From positions 2,108,001 through 2,172,000 of the forward strand of contig NZ_LT629740.1 in assembly GCF_900105165.1 (NCBI RefSeq): a stretch of DNA of 64,000 bases, in the 5' to 3' direction. Origin of the DNA: Mucilaginibacter mallensis (GTDB lineage: Bacteria; Bacteroidota; Bacteroidia; Sphingobacteriales; Sphingobacteriaceae). A program made the position numbers and the translations under genes. Below the pieces are notes generated by a model that was not told the origin of the DNA, made no database searches, and was given only the letters and a program-made list of their open reading frames with translations. Of this stretch, positions 1 to 8,321 are shown piece after piece (within the stretch, counting starts at the first letter, position 1; every line of letters starts with the position of its first letter).

Positions 1-12
1 TAACGAAATACT

Positions 13-900
13 TTGAGATACGCTGCCATTGATATTGGGTCAAACGCTGTAAGACTCCTTATAGCTGATATTATTGAAAATAACGGTTCAATTTCCTTTA
101 AAAAAAACACCTTGATCCGGGTTCCGCTTAGGTTGGGTGATGATGCTTTTCTGAACCAGCATATTTCTGATAAAAAAGCTGTATACCTTATAAAATCAAT
201 GCAGGCTTTCCGTAACCTGATGGATGTGTACAAGGTGCAGGATTATATGGCCTTTGCTACATCGGCCATGCGCGAAGCTAAAAACGGCCAGGAAGTAGTT
301 TTCAGAGTAAAAGAAGAAGCGCAGATAGATCTGGAGATTATTCAGGGGCAAAAGGAGGCTAAGATAATTTATGCCAGTCACGCCGAGCAAACTATCGACA
401 AATCAAAAAACTACCTGTATATTGATGTTGGCGGTGGTAGCACGGAGCTATCATTGTTCTCTGAAGGTGCGCTTTATGCTTCACGCTCGTTTAATATAGG
501 CACCATCCGTATGCTTGATAACCAGGATAAAGAAGAAACCTGGAACGAAATGCATGATTTTATTCGTGAAAACACCAAAACCTTTAAAGGAATATCAGGA
601 ATTGGTACTGGTGGTAATATCAATAAGTTATATAAGTTATCTGAAGAAAAAAATGATGTGCCAATGTCATTTAATAAGCTGAAGACACTTTACAATTATC
701 TTAACTCTTTTTCGCTAAAAGACCGTATTAATGTGCTTGGGCTAAACCAGGACAGGGCGGATGTTATTATACCTGCATGTGAAATTTACATTACCGTAAT
801 GAAGTGGGCAGGCATAAAAAACATATATGTGCCTAGTGTGGGTATGGTTGATGGTATCATTCAAACACTTATAGAAAAGAACTTCCCGAAAATCAATTAA
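13..900 (+). CDS. Ppx/GppA-family phosphatase
   Basis: This is a short-form exopolyphosphatase or guanosine pentaphosphate phosphohydrolase of the ASKHA fold, 295 aa. It would release phosphate from polyphosphate or from pppGpp in the cytosol. The N-terminal phosphate-binding motif DIGSNAVRLLI is at residues 7-17, and the second glycine-rich loop VGGGSTELS is near residue 140. A further conserved glycine segment (GIGTGGN) lies near residue 196. The start is TTG at 13, which gives the expected N-terminus of the family. Only 12 bases of upstream sequence are in the window, so an operon partner cannot be judged. Many Bacteroidetes carry this gene near a polyphosphate kinase, but none is visible here. 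The choice between polyphosphate and pppGpp as substrate is not resolvable from sequence. Confidence 0.9.
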   Translation: MRYAAIDIGSNAVRLLIADIIENNGSISFKKNTLIRVPLRLGDDAFLNQHISDKKAVYLIKSMQAFRNLMDVYKVQDYMAFATSAMREAKNGQEVVFRVKEEAQIDLEIIQGQKEAKIIYASHAEQTIDKSKNYLYIDVGGGSTELSLFSEGALYASRSFNIGTIRMLDNQDKEETWNEMHDFIRENTKTFKGISGIGTGGNINKLYKLSEEKNDVPMSFNKLKTLYNYLNSFSLKDRINVLGLNQDRADVIIPACEIYITVMKWAGIKNIYVPSVGMVDGIIQTLIEKNFPKIN

Positions 901-950
901 TATTTTTTGTTAAAATTATTAAAATATTAAGAAACTGTTAGTACATTTGT

Positions 951-974
951 ATGCCCATTTTTGGGCATGTTTTT
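951..974 (+). terminator. Hairpin plus T-run after the Ppx/GppA gene
   Basis: ATGCCCA (951-957) pairs with TGGGCAT (962-968) and is followed by GTTTTT. It fits an intrinsic terminator of the upstream phosphatase gene. It is immediately followed by a second, stronger hairpin. Confidence 0.5.
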
Positions 975-988
975 CATAGGTAGATGTA

Positions 989-1021
989 GGGTCGAGTACT
1001 TGTATTCGACCCTTTTTTTTT
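989..1021 (+). terminator. Intrinsic terminator upstream of ubiX
   Basis: GGGTCGA (989-995) pairs with TCGACCC (1006-1012) around a 10 nt loop and is followed by nine T residues. It lies 42 bp before the ubiX start. ubiX must therefore be transcribed from a promoter overlapping or downstream of it, or by readthrough. Confidence 0.75.
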
Positions 1022-1062
1022 GCCTGTAACTTTTTTTGCCCCGGTTCGTTAATAAAATTGCT

Positions 1063-1626
1063 ATGAAGAAGAAGATTGTTGTTGCTATAACAGGAGCCAG
1101 CGGTGCCATATATGCCAAACTTTTGTTGGAGAAATTACATCAATTAAACGATCAGTTAACTGAGGTAGCTGTTGTAATGTCTGATAATGCAAAGCAGGTA
1201 TGGAAGTTTGAACTAGATAACGAGGAATACAATAATTTACCATTCAAATTTTACAGTAAACATGATTTTATGGCGCCATTTGCCTCAGGTTCGGCAAAGT
1301 TCGATACCATGATCATAGTGCCCTGCTCAATGGGTACACTCGGCAGGATAGCCAGCGGCGTATCTGACGACCTGGTAACCCGTGCAGCTGATGTGATATT
1401 GAAAGAACGCCGTAAATTAATACTTGTAGCCAGGGATACTCCCTTAAACCTCATCCATATCCGCAATATGCAAACGGTTACCGAAGCGGGTGGGATCATC
1501 TGCCCGGCTGTACCATCATTCTATAATAAACCCAAAACAATAGAAGATGTGGCTATGACAGTGGTAAATCGTATTATTGATCTCGTTGGTTTGGATAATG
1601 AAACCTACCGCTGGGGCGATAAATAA
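1063..1626 (+). CDS. ubiX: UbiX-type flavin prenyltransferase
   Basis: This flavin prenyltransferase joins dimethylallyl phosphate to FMN to make the prenyl-FMN cofactor of UbiD-type decarboxylases. The protein is 187 aa, normal for the family. The flavin-binding N-terminus VVAITGASGAIYAKLL and the conserved block PCSMGTLGRIASGVSDDL are both present, followed by RDTPLNLIHIRNM. I chose ATG at 1063. A TTG at 1036 would add nine residues (MPRFVNKIA) that lie outside the conserved family start. No UbiD homologue is in the window, so the partner decarboxylase is elsewhere. The gene stands alone, with a terminator just upstream and an AT-rich gap downstream. Confidence 0.93.
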   Translation: MKKKIVVAITGASGAIYAKLLLEKLHQLNDQLTEVAVVMSDNAKQVWKFELDNEEYNNLPFKFYSKHDFMAPFASGSAKFDTMIIVPCSMGTLGRIASGVSDDLVTRAADVILKERRKLILVARDTPLNLIHIRNMQTVTEAGGIICPAVPSFYNKPKTIEDVAMTVVNRIIDLVGLDNETYRWGDK

Positions 1627-1702
1627 TTTTTTATTTTTATTAGTTGTTTTAAATTAAACTAAATATATTAGCAATTATTATCACAATTAACCAAAACAAA
1701 AA

Positions 1703-2188
1703 ATGAGCTTTATTGAAAAAAACTTAGCCAATAACGAAAAAATCGTTTATAGGGCAAAACTGCACTGGTGGATCTATGCAAAAGGAATTTTGCTATTTAT
1801 TTTAGGAATAGTAATAGGCGAAGCTGCTGGTGGCAATAGCGGAGGTTTAGCATTTGGAGGATTAATATCTTTTGTAGGTATAATTAGTTTACTTTCTGCT
1901 TTCATGCGGGGTAGCTCATCTGAATTTGTAGTAACTAATAGAAAAGTTATTCTTAAAACTGGTGTTTTAAAAAGAAAGCTTGTTGAATTACAATTAAATC
2001 GTGCTGAAGGGCTGCGTGTTGATCAGGGTATATTAGGCAGGATATTAAATTATGGAAGTCTTGTGGTTACATCAGGGAATGTAACAGAAAGTTTTTCACC
2101 AATAGCTAACCCATACGAGTTTAAAAAACAAATTAATAATGCAATTGAGGATTCATTTTCAATAATCCAAAATCCTGTAACTATTTAA
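1703..2188 (+). CDS. PH domain-containing membrane protein
   Basis: This 161 aa protein has two predicted membrane segments near residues 25-45 and 50-68 and then a bacterial PH domain (bPH2, formerly DUF304, YdbS-like). The telltale stretch is SSEFVVTNRKVILKTGVLKRK, with paired beta strands and later LNYGSLVVTSG. The role of these proteins is poorly known; some help resist antimicrobial peptides or take part in stress responses. It is a single-gene unit, closed by a long perfect terminator hairpin 17 bp after the stop codon. Codon use is more AT-rich than in its neighbours. Confidence 0.8.
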   Translation: MSFIEKNLANNEKIVYRAKLHWWIYAKGILLFILGIVIGEAAGGNSGGLAFGGLISFVGIISLLSAFMRGSSSEFVVTNRKVILKTGVLKRKLVELQLNRAEGLRVDQGILGRILNYGSLVVTSGNVTESFSPIANPYEFKKQINNAIEDSFSIIQNPVTI

Positions 2189-2204
2189 TTTATATATATA
2201 GTTT

Positions 2205-2247
2205 ATGAGTCAATAAGATGCTAAATCTTATTGACTCATTTTGTTTT
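2205..2247 (+). terminator. Intrinsic terminator after the PH-domain gene
   Basis: A perfect 15 bp stem (2205-2219 with 2225-2239) with a 5 nt loop is followed by a T-rich tail. It separates the PH-domain gene from the mtaB promoter. Confidence 0.85.
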
Positions 2248-2257
2248 AAATAAGCAG

Positions 2258-2288
2258 TTTACTATCAGCGATCAAAGTCTTATCTTTG
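2258..2288 (+). promoter_or_regulatory. Bacteroidetes-type promoter of mtaB
   Basis: The box TATCTTTG at 2281-2288 matches the Bacteroidetes -7 consensus TAnnTTTG. A TTT at 2258-2260 lies 20 bp upstream, where the -33 element is expected. The mtaB ATG is only 10 bp after the box, so the 5' leader should be a few nucleotides at most. Confidence 0.7.
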
Positions 2289-2298
2289 CGACCTGAAA

Positions 2299-3621
2299 AT
2301 GAACAAGAAAGTCGCTTTTTATACGCTGGGTTGTAAACTGAATTATTCAGAAACATCGTCTATTGGCCGCCTGTTTGCCCAGGCAGGTTATAGTACGGTT
2401 GATTTTACAGATACCCCTGATGTATATGTAATTAATACTTGCTCAGTTACCGATAATGCCGATAAAAAGTGCAAAAGGGTAGTAAAAGAAGCGCTTAAAA
2501 TATCGCCCAACGCTTATGTAACTATTGTAGGTTGCTATGCGCAGTTAAAACCAAAAGAAATTGCCGAAATACATGGGGTTGATATGGTTCTTGGCGCTGC
2601 CGAAAAATTCCAGATAGTTGACCACATAACTGATCTTACAAAAAAGCCTAAGGCGGTAATTTATAATCAGCCAATTGCTGAGGCAAATCAGTTTGTACCA
2701 TCATGGTCGTTCGGTGGTGACCGTACACGTACTTTTTTAAAGGTTCAGGATGGCTGTGATTACTCATGTACATTTTGCACCATACCATTAGCACGTGGTG
2801 CCAGCAGGAGCGATACTGTTGAAAATGTTGTTAAACAAGCCGCAGAAGTAGCAGCTTCAGGTGTAAAAGAAATTGTTTTAACCGGTGTTAACCTTGGTGA
2901 TTTTGGCATAAGAGATGGTAAACGCGAAGATAAATTCTTCGACCTGGTTAAAGCGCTGGATGAGGTAAAAGGGATCCACAGGATCCGTATATCTTCAATA
3001 GAGCCTAATTTATTGACGGATGAGATTATTGAGTTTGTGGCTACATCCAAACGTTTTATGCCGCATTTTCATATCCCGCTGCAATCCGGTTCCGATAAAA
3101 TATTGGGGCTGATGCGCCGCCGTTATAAAAGGGAACTTTACACTAACCGTGTAGCTAAAATTAAAGAGTTAATGCCTGATTGCTGTATAGGTGTTGATGT
3201 AATTGTAGGCTTCCCCGGCGAAACACGAGAAGATTTTATCGACACTTATAATTTTTTGAACGACCTTAACGTTTCATACCTGCATGTGTTCACCTACTCT
3301 GAAAGGGAAAATACGCTGGCAAGCGAAATGACGGGTGTGGTACCAGGCTCAACACGTGCGGAACGGAGTAAAATGCTGCATATACTTTCTGATAAAAAAC
3401 GCCGGGCTTTTTACGAAACCCAGCTTAATAAAACGGAAGAAGTGCTGTTTGAAACGGATTTTAAAGATGGCATTATGCATGGTTTTACCCGTAATTATGT
3501 GAAAGTGAAAACCAAATACGATCCGGTGCTGGTAAACGAATTAAAAACGGTTTGCTTAACAGCTATTTCACACGATGGTGATGTTGAAATAACAGAATCT
3601 GAAGAAATATTAGTGCATTAA
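2299..3621 (+). CDS. mtaB: tRNA t6A37 methylthiotransferase MtaB
   Basis: This radical SAM enzyme adds a methylthio group to t6A at position 37 of ANN-decoding tRNAs. The protein is 440 aa. The N-terminal UPF0004 domain carries the three auxiliary-cluster cysteines C12, C48 and C79. The radical SAM motif CxxxCxxC is at C153, C157 and C160 (GCDYSCTFC). A TRAM-like tail follows from about residue 375. The start is fixed by the promoter box 10 bp upstream. lgt begins 27 bp after its stop, so the two may be co-transcribed. MiaB is the closest alternative, but the sequence GGDRTRTFLKVQDGCDYSC and the overall spacing favour MtaB. Confidence 0.93.
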   Translation: MNKKVAFYTLGCKLNYSETSSIGRLFAQAGYSTVDFTDTPDVYVINTCSVTDNADKKCKRVVKEALKISPNAYVTIVGCYAQLKPKEIAEIHGVDMVLGAAEKFQIVDHITDLTKKPKAVIYNQPIAEANQFVPSWSFGGDRTRTFLKVQDGCDYSCTFCTIPLARGASRSDTVENVVKQAAEVAASGVKEIVLTGVNLGDFGIRDGKREDKFFDLVKALDEVKGIHRIRISSIEPNLLTDEIIEFVATSKRFMPHFHIPLQSGSDKILGLMRRRYKRELYTNRVAKIKELMPDCCIGVDVIVGFPGETREDFIDTYNFLNDLNVSYLHVFTYSERENTLASEMTGVVPGSTRAERSKMLHILSDKKRRAFYETQLNKTEEVLFETDFKDGIMHGFTRNYVKVKTKYDPVLVNELKTVCLTAISHDGDVEITESEEILVH

Positions 3622-3648
3622 CCGCTATATTGCAGCAAAAAATAACCT

Positions 3649-4815
3649 ATGTTCCCAACCATTAGTTCACTTTTACAATATCTTTTCGGAATAGATATTC
3701 CTTTACCTGTACAAACTTTTGGATTTTTTGTGGCGCTGGCATTTGTTGGGGCTTACTGGGCTTTTTCAGAGGAATTTAAACGTAAGGAAAAGTTAGGTTA
3801 CATCCACTCATTTGAGAAAGAAGTTACCATTGGCAAACCCATTTCAACAACGGAATTGGCGGGTAATGCCATCTTCGGTTTTATATTGGGGTATAAATTA
3901 ATATACGCGGCTTTTAATTACCATGAGTTAGTTGATAGTCCGCAGGATATGATATTATCTGCAAAAGGCAGCTGGATAGGCGGGATCATATTTGCAGTCG
4001 CCATAGCTTACTGGGCTTATGCCGAAAATAAGAAACAGGTACTTCCTCAGCCTAAAATACAAAAAGTAAAGGTTCACCCGTATGAGTTGATGGGGAGTAT
4101 TTTGCTTTGGGCTGCCATATGTGGTTTTGCAGGAGCAAAAGTATTTAACGCGCTTGAGAATTGGGATGAGTTTTTAAAAGACCCTGTAGGGATGCTTATT
4201 GGCTTTAGCGGACTTACATTTTATGGCGGTTTAATTTGCGGCGGTGCAGCGGTGCTATACATAGCCTGGAAACATGGCATAAAGCCATTAACCATGCTTG
4301 ATATTGGCGGACCGGGTATGATGTTATCATACGGGTTAGGCCGCATAGGCTGCCAGATGAGCGGTGACGGTGACTGGGGTAAACCTAACTTACTGCCGAA
4401 GCCACACTGGTTTAGCTGGGCGCCAGATTGGATGTGGTCATTCAGTTTTCCGCATAATGTGAATGATGAGGGCGTGCAGATCCCCGGTTGTGTCGGCAAA
4501 TTTTGCCATGTGCTGCCGGCTCCGGTTTATCCAACATCATTTTATGAATTGGTTACCTGTATACTGCTGTTCCTGTTTTTATGGAGCATCCGTAATCGTA
4601 TAAGAACACCGGGTATTATGTTCGGTATATACCTTGTACTGAATGGTACAGAGCGTTTTTTGATTGAATTCATTAGAGTTAATACAAGATATCATATTGG
4701 TAGTCTGTCATTTCCACAAGCACAGCTAATTGCAATTTTACTTTTCATCTTTGGCGTAGTCTTAATTGTATCAGGATTGAATCGCAATAAAAAAACTACG
4801 TTAAAACATGGCTAA
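3649..4815 (+). CDS. lgt: Prolipoprotein diacylglyceryl transferase
   Basis: Lgt moves diacylglycerol from phosphatidylglycerol onto the lipobox cysteine of prolipoproteins in the inner membrane. This window encodes many lipoprotein substrates. The protein is 388 aa, about 100 aa longer than the E. coli enzyme, with extra loops between the early membrane helices (roughly residues 45-65 and 125-145). The signature [17 protein letters not shown] near residues 226-242 is the Lgt core. At the site of E. coli His103 the motif reads SGLTFYGGL, with Tyr for His. The C-terminal segment [12 protein letters not shown] is also conserved. The stop overlaps the gtrA start by 8 bp, so the two are coupled. 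Confidence 0.93.
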   Translation: MFPTISSLLQYLFGIDIPLPVQTFGFFVALAFVGAYWAFSEEFKRKEKLGYIHSFEKEVTIGKPISTTELAGNAIFGFILGYKLIYAAFNYHELVDSPQDMILSAKGSWIGGIIFAVAIAYWAYAENKKQVLPQPKIQKVKVHPYELMGSILLWAAICGFAGAKVFNALENWDEFLKDPVGMLIGFSGLTFYGGLICGGAAVLYIAWKHGIKPLTMLDIGGPGMMLSYGLGRIGCQMSGDGDWGKPNLLPKPHWFSWAPDWMWSFSFPHNVNDEGVQIPGCVGKFCHVLPAPVYPTSFYELVTCILLFLFLWSIRNRIRTPGIMFGIYLVLNGTERFLIEFIRVNTRYHIGSLSFPQAQLIAILLFIFGVVLIVSGLNRNKKTTLKHG

Positions 4816-5290
4816 TAAATTACTACGTAAGATCTCAAAAAACGAAATAGCGCGGTTTGTTTGTTCTGCAGGTGCAGGTTTTTTGGTTGATATATCAGTT
4901 TTTTATCTTTTTTATCATAACCTGCTTACGCAAAAAAGCTATCATATATTAAACGCCACTGTTCGTAATTCTTCGCTTTCATTGGCCATATCATTTTTTT
5001 TAGGCGTTGTTGTTAATTTTCTAATAACCAAGTTTTTGGTATTTACCGAATCAAAATCCTCATCCGCACAGCAGTTTTTTCGTTTTGCATCTGTGGCTGT
5101 TATTGGTTTTTTTGCCAATTTAATGGTTATTAAATTGCTTATTCAAACCTTTGGCATGTATCCGCCTGTGGCACGTATAACCGCTGCATTAAGTCTGTTT
5201 TTTGCGAGCTATTTTGTACATAAACTCTTTTCATTCAGCCTATCTTTACGACATCATGCAGTACAATCTAATCACGAACAGCGTAGTTGA
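4808..5290 (+). CDS. GtrA-family membrane protein
   Basis: This 160 aa protein has four membrane segments and the GtrA fold ([21 protein letters not shown] at the start, then [16 protein letters not shown]). GtrA proteins are thought to help translocate or position undecaprenyl-phosphate-linked sugars for surface glycan modification. The gene overlaps lgt by 8 bp at its start and is overlapped at its 3' end by the inositol monophosphatase gene by 35 bp. That tight packing suggests one transcript. No adjacent GtrB-type glycosyltransferase is seen. The exact substrate is unknown. Confidence 0.8.
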   Translation: MANKLLRKISKNEIARFVCSAGAGFLVDISVFYLFYHNLLTQKSYHILNATVRNSSLSLAISFFLGVVVNFLITKFLVFTESKSSSAQQFFRFASVAVIGFFANLMVIKLLIQTFGMYPPVARITAALSLFFASYFVHKLFSFSLSLRHHAVQSNHEQRS

Positions 5291-6047
5291 AGTTGCCAAA
5301 CAAGCCGGTGAATTTATAAGGCAGCAACGCAAGGTTTTCAGCCCTGATAAAATAGAATATAAAGGCCTAAATGACCTTGTGTCCTATGTTGATAAAACAG
5401 CTGAAGAAATGATAGTTGCAGGTTTGGAAAAGATCCTACCCGAAGCAGGCTTCATCACCGAGGAAAAAACAAAGATCAAACTCGGCGAACGCTTTAACTG
5501 GATAATTGACCCGTTGGATGGCACCACCAATTTTATACATGGCCTGCCGGTTTTCTCTGTAAGTATAGCGCTTAAGGAATACGATGAACTTGTTGTTGGT
5601 GTAGTATATGAAGTTAACCAGGATGAATGTTTTTACGCCAGTAAGGACACTCCAGCTTATTTAAATGGCCGTGAAATAAGGGTAAGCGATAATGCAACCG
5701 TATCTGCCAGTTTATTGGCTACAGGTTTTCCTTACTATGATTTTAGTAAACAGGCTGCTTATATCAATCTGTTTACCGAGTTGATGAAAAGTGCACATGG
5801 CTTGCGCCGATTGGGCTCAGCAGCGGTCGATCTGGCATATACAGCCTGCGGACGCTTTGACGCTTTTTATGAATATAACCTTAACGCCTGGGATGTTGCC
5901 GCCGGAATACTGATTGTAAGGCAAGCCGGGGGAGATGTGGTTAACTATAAGGGTGGTAATGAAGTGATGGAAACCCGGGAATTGTTAGCTACTAATGGGA
6001 AGATAACAGGGGAGTTGCTGGGATATATCGATAAATATTTTAAATAA
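5256..6047 (+). CDS. Inositol monophosphatase family protein (SuhB-like)
   Basis: This Mg2+-dependent phosphatase of the IMPase/FBPase/CysQ superfamily is 263 aa. The metal-binding motif WIIDPLDGTTNFIHG is near residues 83-97, and the second signature WDVAAGILIVRQAGG is near residue 214. ATG 5256 gives the usual N-terminus ([14 protein letters not shown]). A longer frame opening at 5202 would lie wholly inside gtrA. A weak promoter-like box TATCTTTA (5241-5248) lies 7 bp before the start, so it may also have its own leaderless transcript. The substrate could be inositol phosphate or a related sugar phosphate. Confidence 0.88.
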   Translation: MQYNLITNSVVEVAKQAGEFIRQQRKVFSPDKIEYKGLNDLVSYVDKTAEEMIVAGLEKILPEAGFITEEKTKIKLGERFNWIIDPLDGTTNFIHGLPVFSVSIALKEYDELVVGVVYEVNQDECFYASKDTPAYLNGREIRVSDNATVSASLLATGFPYYDFSKQAAYINLFTELMKSAHGLRRLGSAAVDLAYTACGRFDAFYEYNLNAWDVAAGILIVRQAGGDVVNYKGGNEVMETRELLATNGKITGELLGYIDKYFK

Positions 6048-6055
6048 CAAAGAGA

Positions 6056-6129
6056 GGTGCCATACTGAGGTTCTCGAAGTATGCGGGCAGGCCTTTACGC
6101 TTACCCTTCGAGTGCCTCAGGATGACACC
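6056..6129. repeat. GTCAT-type palindromic repeat
   Basis: Imperfect inverted arms at 6056-6079 and 6106-6129 share CTTCGAG and the outer CATCCTGAG/CTGAGG segments. The repeat fills the space between two convergent genes. It belongs to the GTCATCCTGAG class of dispersed extragenic palindromes. Confidence 0.6.
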
Positions 6130-6157
6130 CCTCCGCACATTAAGTAGTAATAGATTC

Positions 6158-6709
6158 TTATAACGCTTCAGAAACCACTTCGGTAACTTCAGGAACCATA
6201 CGTTTAAGTAAGTTTTCGATACCGGCTTTCAGGGTAACTGTAGATGACGGGCAACCACTGCATGAACCGCGAAGCTCAACAGTTACCACACCTTCACCAA
6301 ATGACTTGTAGGTAATAGCACCACCGTCTGATTCAACAGCAGGGCGTACATAATCATGCAGTATTTGCTGTATTTTAACTTCAATATCAGTTCCTTCAAA
6401 GTTTCCTGCTTCGGGTTGTTCTTCGGTTTGTACCGCTAGTTCAGCTTCAACGGCACCTTTAACAAACTCTTTTAATATAGGTAGCAGGTCATCCCAGTCG
6501 CTGCCTTCGGTTTTTGTTACCGTAACAAAATTACTGGCGAAGAAAACCCCGTTAACAAATGAAAATTTGTATAACTCCTTAGCAAATGGTGATTTTTCAG
6601 CACTTTCCTTTGTAGCAAAGTCGGCGCTACCGTTAATCAGCAACTTGTTCACAATGAACTTCATGGTTGCCGGATTCGGTGTTGATTCAGTATATACGTT
6701 GATATTCAT
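6158..6709 (-). CDS. NifU/NfuA-type iron-sulfur cluster carrier
   Basis: This 183 aa scaffold or carrier protein passes Fe-S clusters to apoproteins. It has an N-terminal Nfu domain (VYTESTPNPATMKFIVN) and a C-terminal NifU-like domain with the cluster ligand motif CSGCPSS near residue 150. I chose ATG 6709. The longer frame to 6739 begins inside a TAAATTTG promoter box (6737-6744, minus strand), and the Nfu domain itself starts at 6709. The likely clients in this window are the radical SAM enzymes MtaB, BioB and QueE, and the Rieske protein. The gene is convergent with the phosphatase gene and separated from it by a palindromic repeat. Confidence 0.9.
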   Translation of the reverse strand: MNINVYTESTPNPATMKFIVNKLLINGSADFATKESAEKSPFAKELYKFSFVNGVFFASNFVTVTKTEGSDWDDLLPILKEFVKGAVEAELAVQTEEQPEAGNFEGTDIEVKIQQILHDYVRPAVESDGGAITYKSFGEGVVTVELRGSCSGCPSSTVTLKAGIENLLKRMVPEVTEVVSEAL

Positions 6710-6736
6710 TTTTATTTTCTCCAATAAATTCTTTAA

Positions 6737-6744
6737 CAAATTTA
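6737..6744 (-). promoter_or_regulatory. TAnnTTTG box of the nfu gene
   Basis: On the minus strand the sequence reads TAAATTTG, a perfect -7 match, 27 bp before ATG 6709. The -33 match is weak. The box rules out the longer start at 6739. Confidence 0.55.
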
Positions 6745-6864
6745 GATAGCTTTTTGATTTAAAAACTATACTATAATAGTTATGACCCGTGTATGACGAT
6801 GGTTAGATGTGCAAATATGCGGATGTGCAGATATGCATATTAAAACTTCCTAATCATCTGCACA

Positions 6865-8208
6865 TTAAATCCCTGTATAATTAGACGGTGTTATTTGTTT
6901 AATCTCTTCTTTAATCTCATCGCTAACATCCAAAGTGCTAACAAACTCAGCTATAGTGTCAGCGTTTATGTGTGTATTAGTACGTGTAAGCTCTTTTAAT
7001 GCTTCGTATGGGTTTGGATAAGCTTCGCGACGTAAAATGGTTTGTATAGCTTCCGCAACCACTGCCCAGTTAGCCTCCAATGCGCCTGCTATAACTGTTT
7101 CGTTCAATAATAGTTTATTTAGGCCTTTAATAGTTGATTTCATGGCAATAAGTGTATGCCCAACCGGTACACCTATGTTACGTAATACGGTTGAGTCAGT
7201 TAAATCGCGCTGTAACCTTGATACTGGTAGTTTAGCAGCCAAATGCTCAAATAATGCATTAGCTATACCTAAGTTACCTTCTGAGTTTTCAAAATCAATC
7301 GGATTTACTTTATGCGGCATGGCCGATGAACCTACTTCGCCAGCTTTTATCTTTTGCTTAAAGTAGTTCATGGATATATAAGCCCACATATCCCTGTCCA
7401 AATCGATCAAAATATTATTGATGCGTTTTAAGGCATCGCATTGCGCGGCAAAATTATCGTAATGCTCAATCTGTGTTGTGAACTGTGAGCGGCTCAGGCC
7501 CAAAATATCATTCACAAAATGATTACCGAATGTTTTCCAGTCTATATTCCCATAAGCAATATTATGCGCATTGTAGTTACCGGTAGCCCCGCCAAATTTT
7601 GCAGAGTAAGGTACTTGTTTCAATAAAGCAAGCTGGTTTTCCAGGCGCTCAATAAATACCTGTATTTCTTTACCCAGGCGGGTAGGTGATGCAGGCTGCC
7701 CGTGTGTATGTGCCAGCATAGGTATTTTATCCCAATCGCCAGCGTATTTTTTAAGCAGACCGATCAGTTCAGCTAATGCCGGATAGTAAACATCATTCAA
7801 AGCTAATTTAAACGAATAAGGGATAGCCGTATTGTTTATATCTTGCGATGTTAAGCCGAAGTGGATAAACTCTTTATAAGTGGCAATATCCAGCTTGTCG
7901 AACTCTTTTTTAATAAAGTATTCCACAGCTTTAACATCGTGGTTGGTCGTTTTTTCTATCTGTTTGATGTCCAGCGCATCAGCTTCTGAAAAATTTCGAT
8001 AGATGTCGCGTAACTTTTCTGATAGATTTTTATCAAAGTTTTGTAATTGCGGTAATGGATGTTCGCACAGGGCAATAAAATATTCAATTTCAACAAATAC
8101 CCGGTATTTTATTAGTGCGTATTCCGAAAAATACTCAGCCAGTTCAGCAGTTGCATTGTGGTAACGCCCGTCGATAGGGGAAATGGCTGAAAGAGGAGAA
8201 AGCGTCAT
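6865..8208 (-). CDS. purB: Adenylosuccinate lyase
   Basis: PurB catalyses two fumarate-releasing steps in purine synthesis: SAICAR to AICAR, and adenylosuccinate to AMP. The protein is 447 aa, of the long E. coli-like subfamily. The fumarase/lyase signature SSAMPHKVNPIDFENSEGN is near residue 295, and the catalytic histidine region (AHTHGQPASPTRLGKE) is near residue 165. The start ATG at 8208 follows a TACCTTTG promoter box (8225-8232, minus strand) with a short leader. No other purine genes are adjacent. Confidence 0.96.
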   Translation of the reverse strand: MTLSPLSAISPIDGRYHNATAELAEYFSEYALIKYRVFVEIEYFIALCEHPLPQLQNFDKNLSEKLRDIYRNFSEADALDIKQIEKTTNHDVKAVEYFIKKEFDKLDIATYKEFIHFGLTSQDINNTAIPYSFKLALNDVYYPALAELIGLLKKYAGDWDKIPMLAHTHGQPASPTRLGKEIQVFIERLENQLALLKQVPYSAKFGGATGNYNAHNIAYGNIDWKTFGNHFVNDILGLSRSQFTTQIEHYDNFAAQCDALKRINNILIDLDRDMWAYISMNYFKQKIKAGEVGSSAMPHKVNPIDFENSEGNLGIANALFEHLAAKLPVSRLQRDLTDSTVLRNIGVPVGHTLIAMKSTIKGLNKLLLNETVIAGALEANWAVVAEAIQTILRREAYPNPYEALKELTRTNTHINADTIAEFVSTLDVSDEIKEEIKQITPSNYTGI

Positions 8209-8224
8209 TTTATATAATTTTTTG

Positions 8225-8232
8225 CAAAGGTA
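8225..8232 (-). promoter_or_regulatory. TAnnTTTG box of purB
   Basis: On the minus strand TACCTTTG lies 16 bp before the purB ATG. No clear TTG was found at the -33 distance. Confidence 0.5.
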
Positions 8233-8268
8233 ACAAATATGCCGGTTGTCTGTAAGAAGTAATTTGAA

Positions 8269-8307
8269 ATGGAAACTTTGAAATCTAAAAATGTTTCCAT
8301 AGTTTTG
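8269..8307 (+). promoter_or_regulatory. Promoter and putative operator of the tetR gene
   Basis: TTTG (8277-8280), 19 bp, then TAGTTTTG (8300-8307) is a textbook Bacteroidetes promoter. It is embraced by a perfect 8 bp inverted repeat, ATGGAAAC (8269-8276) and GTTTCCAT (8293-8300), with a 16 bp spacer that contains the -33 element. The layout fits negative autoregulation by the TetR protein encoded 14 bp downstream. Confidence 0.65.
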
Positions 8308-8321
8308 TGGCGGAGATAAAA

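Noticed and set aside
1036..1062. Upstream TTG start for ubiX
   Set aside because: The nine extra residues are not part of the family start; ATG 1063 gives the expected N-terminus.
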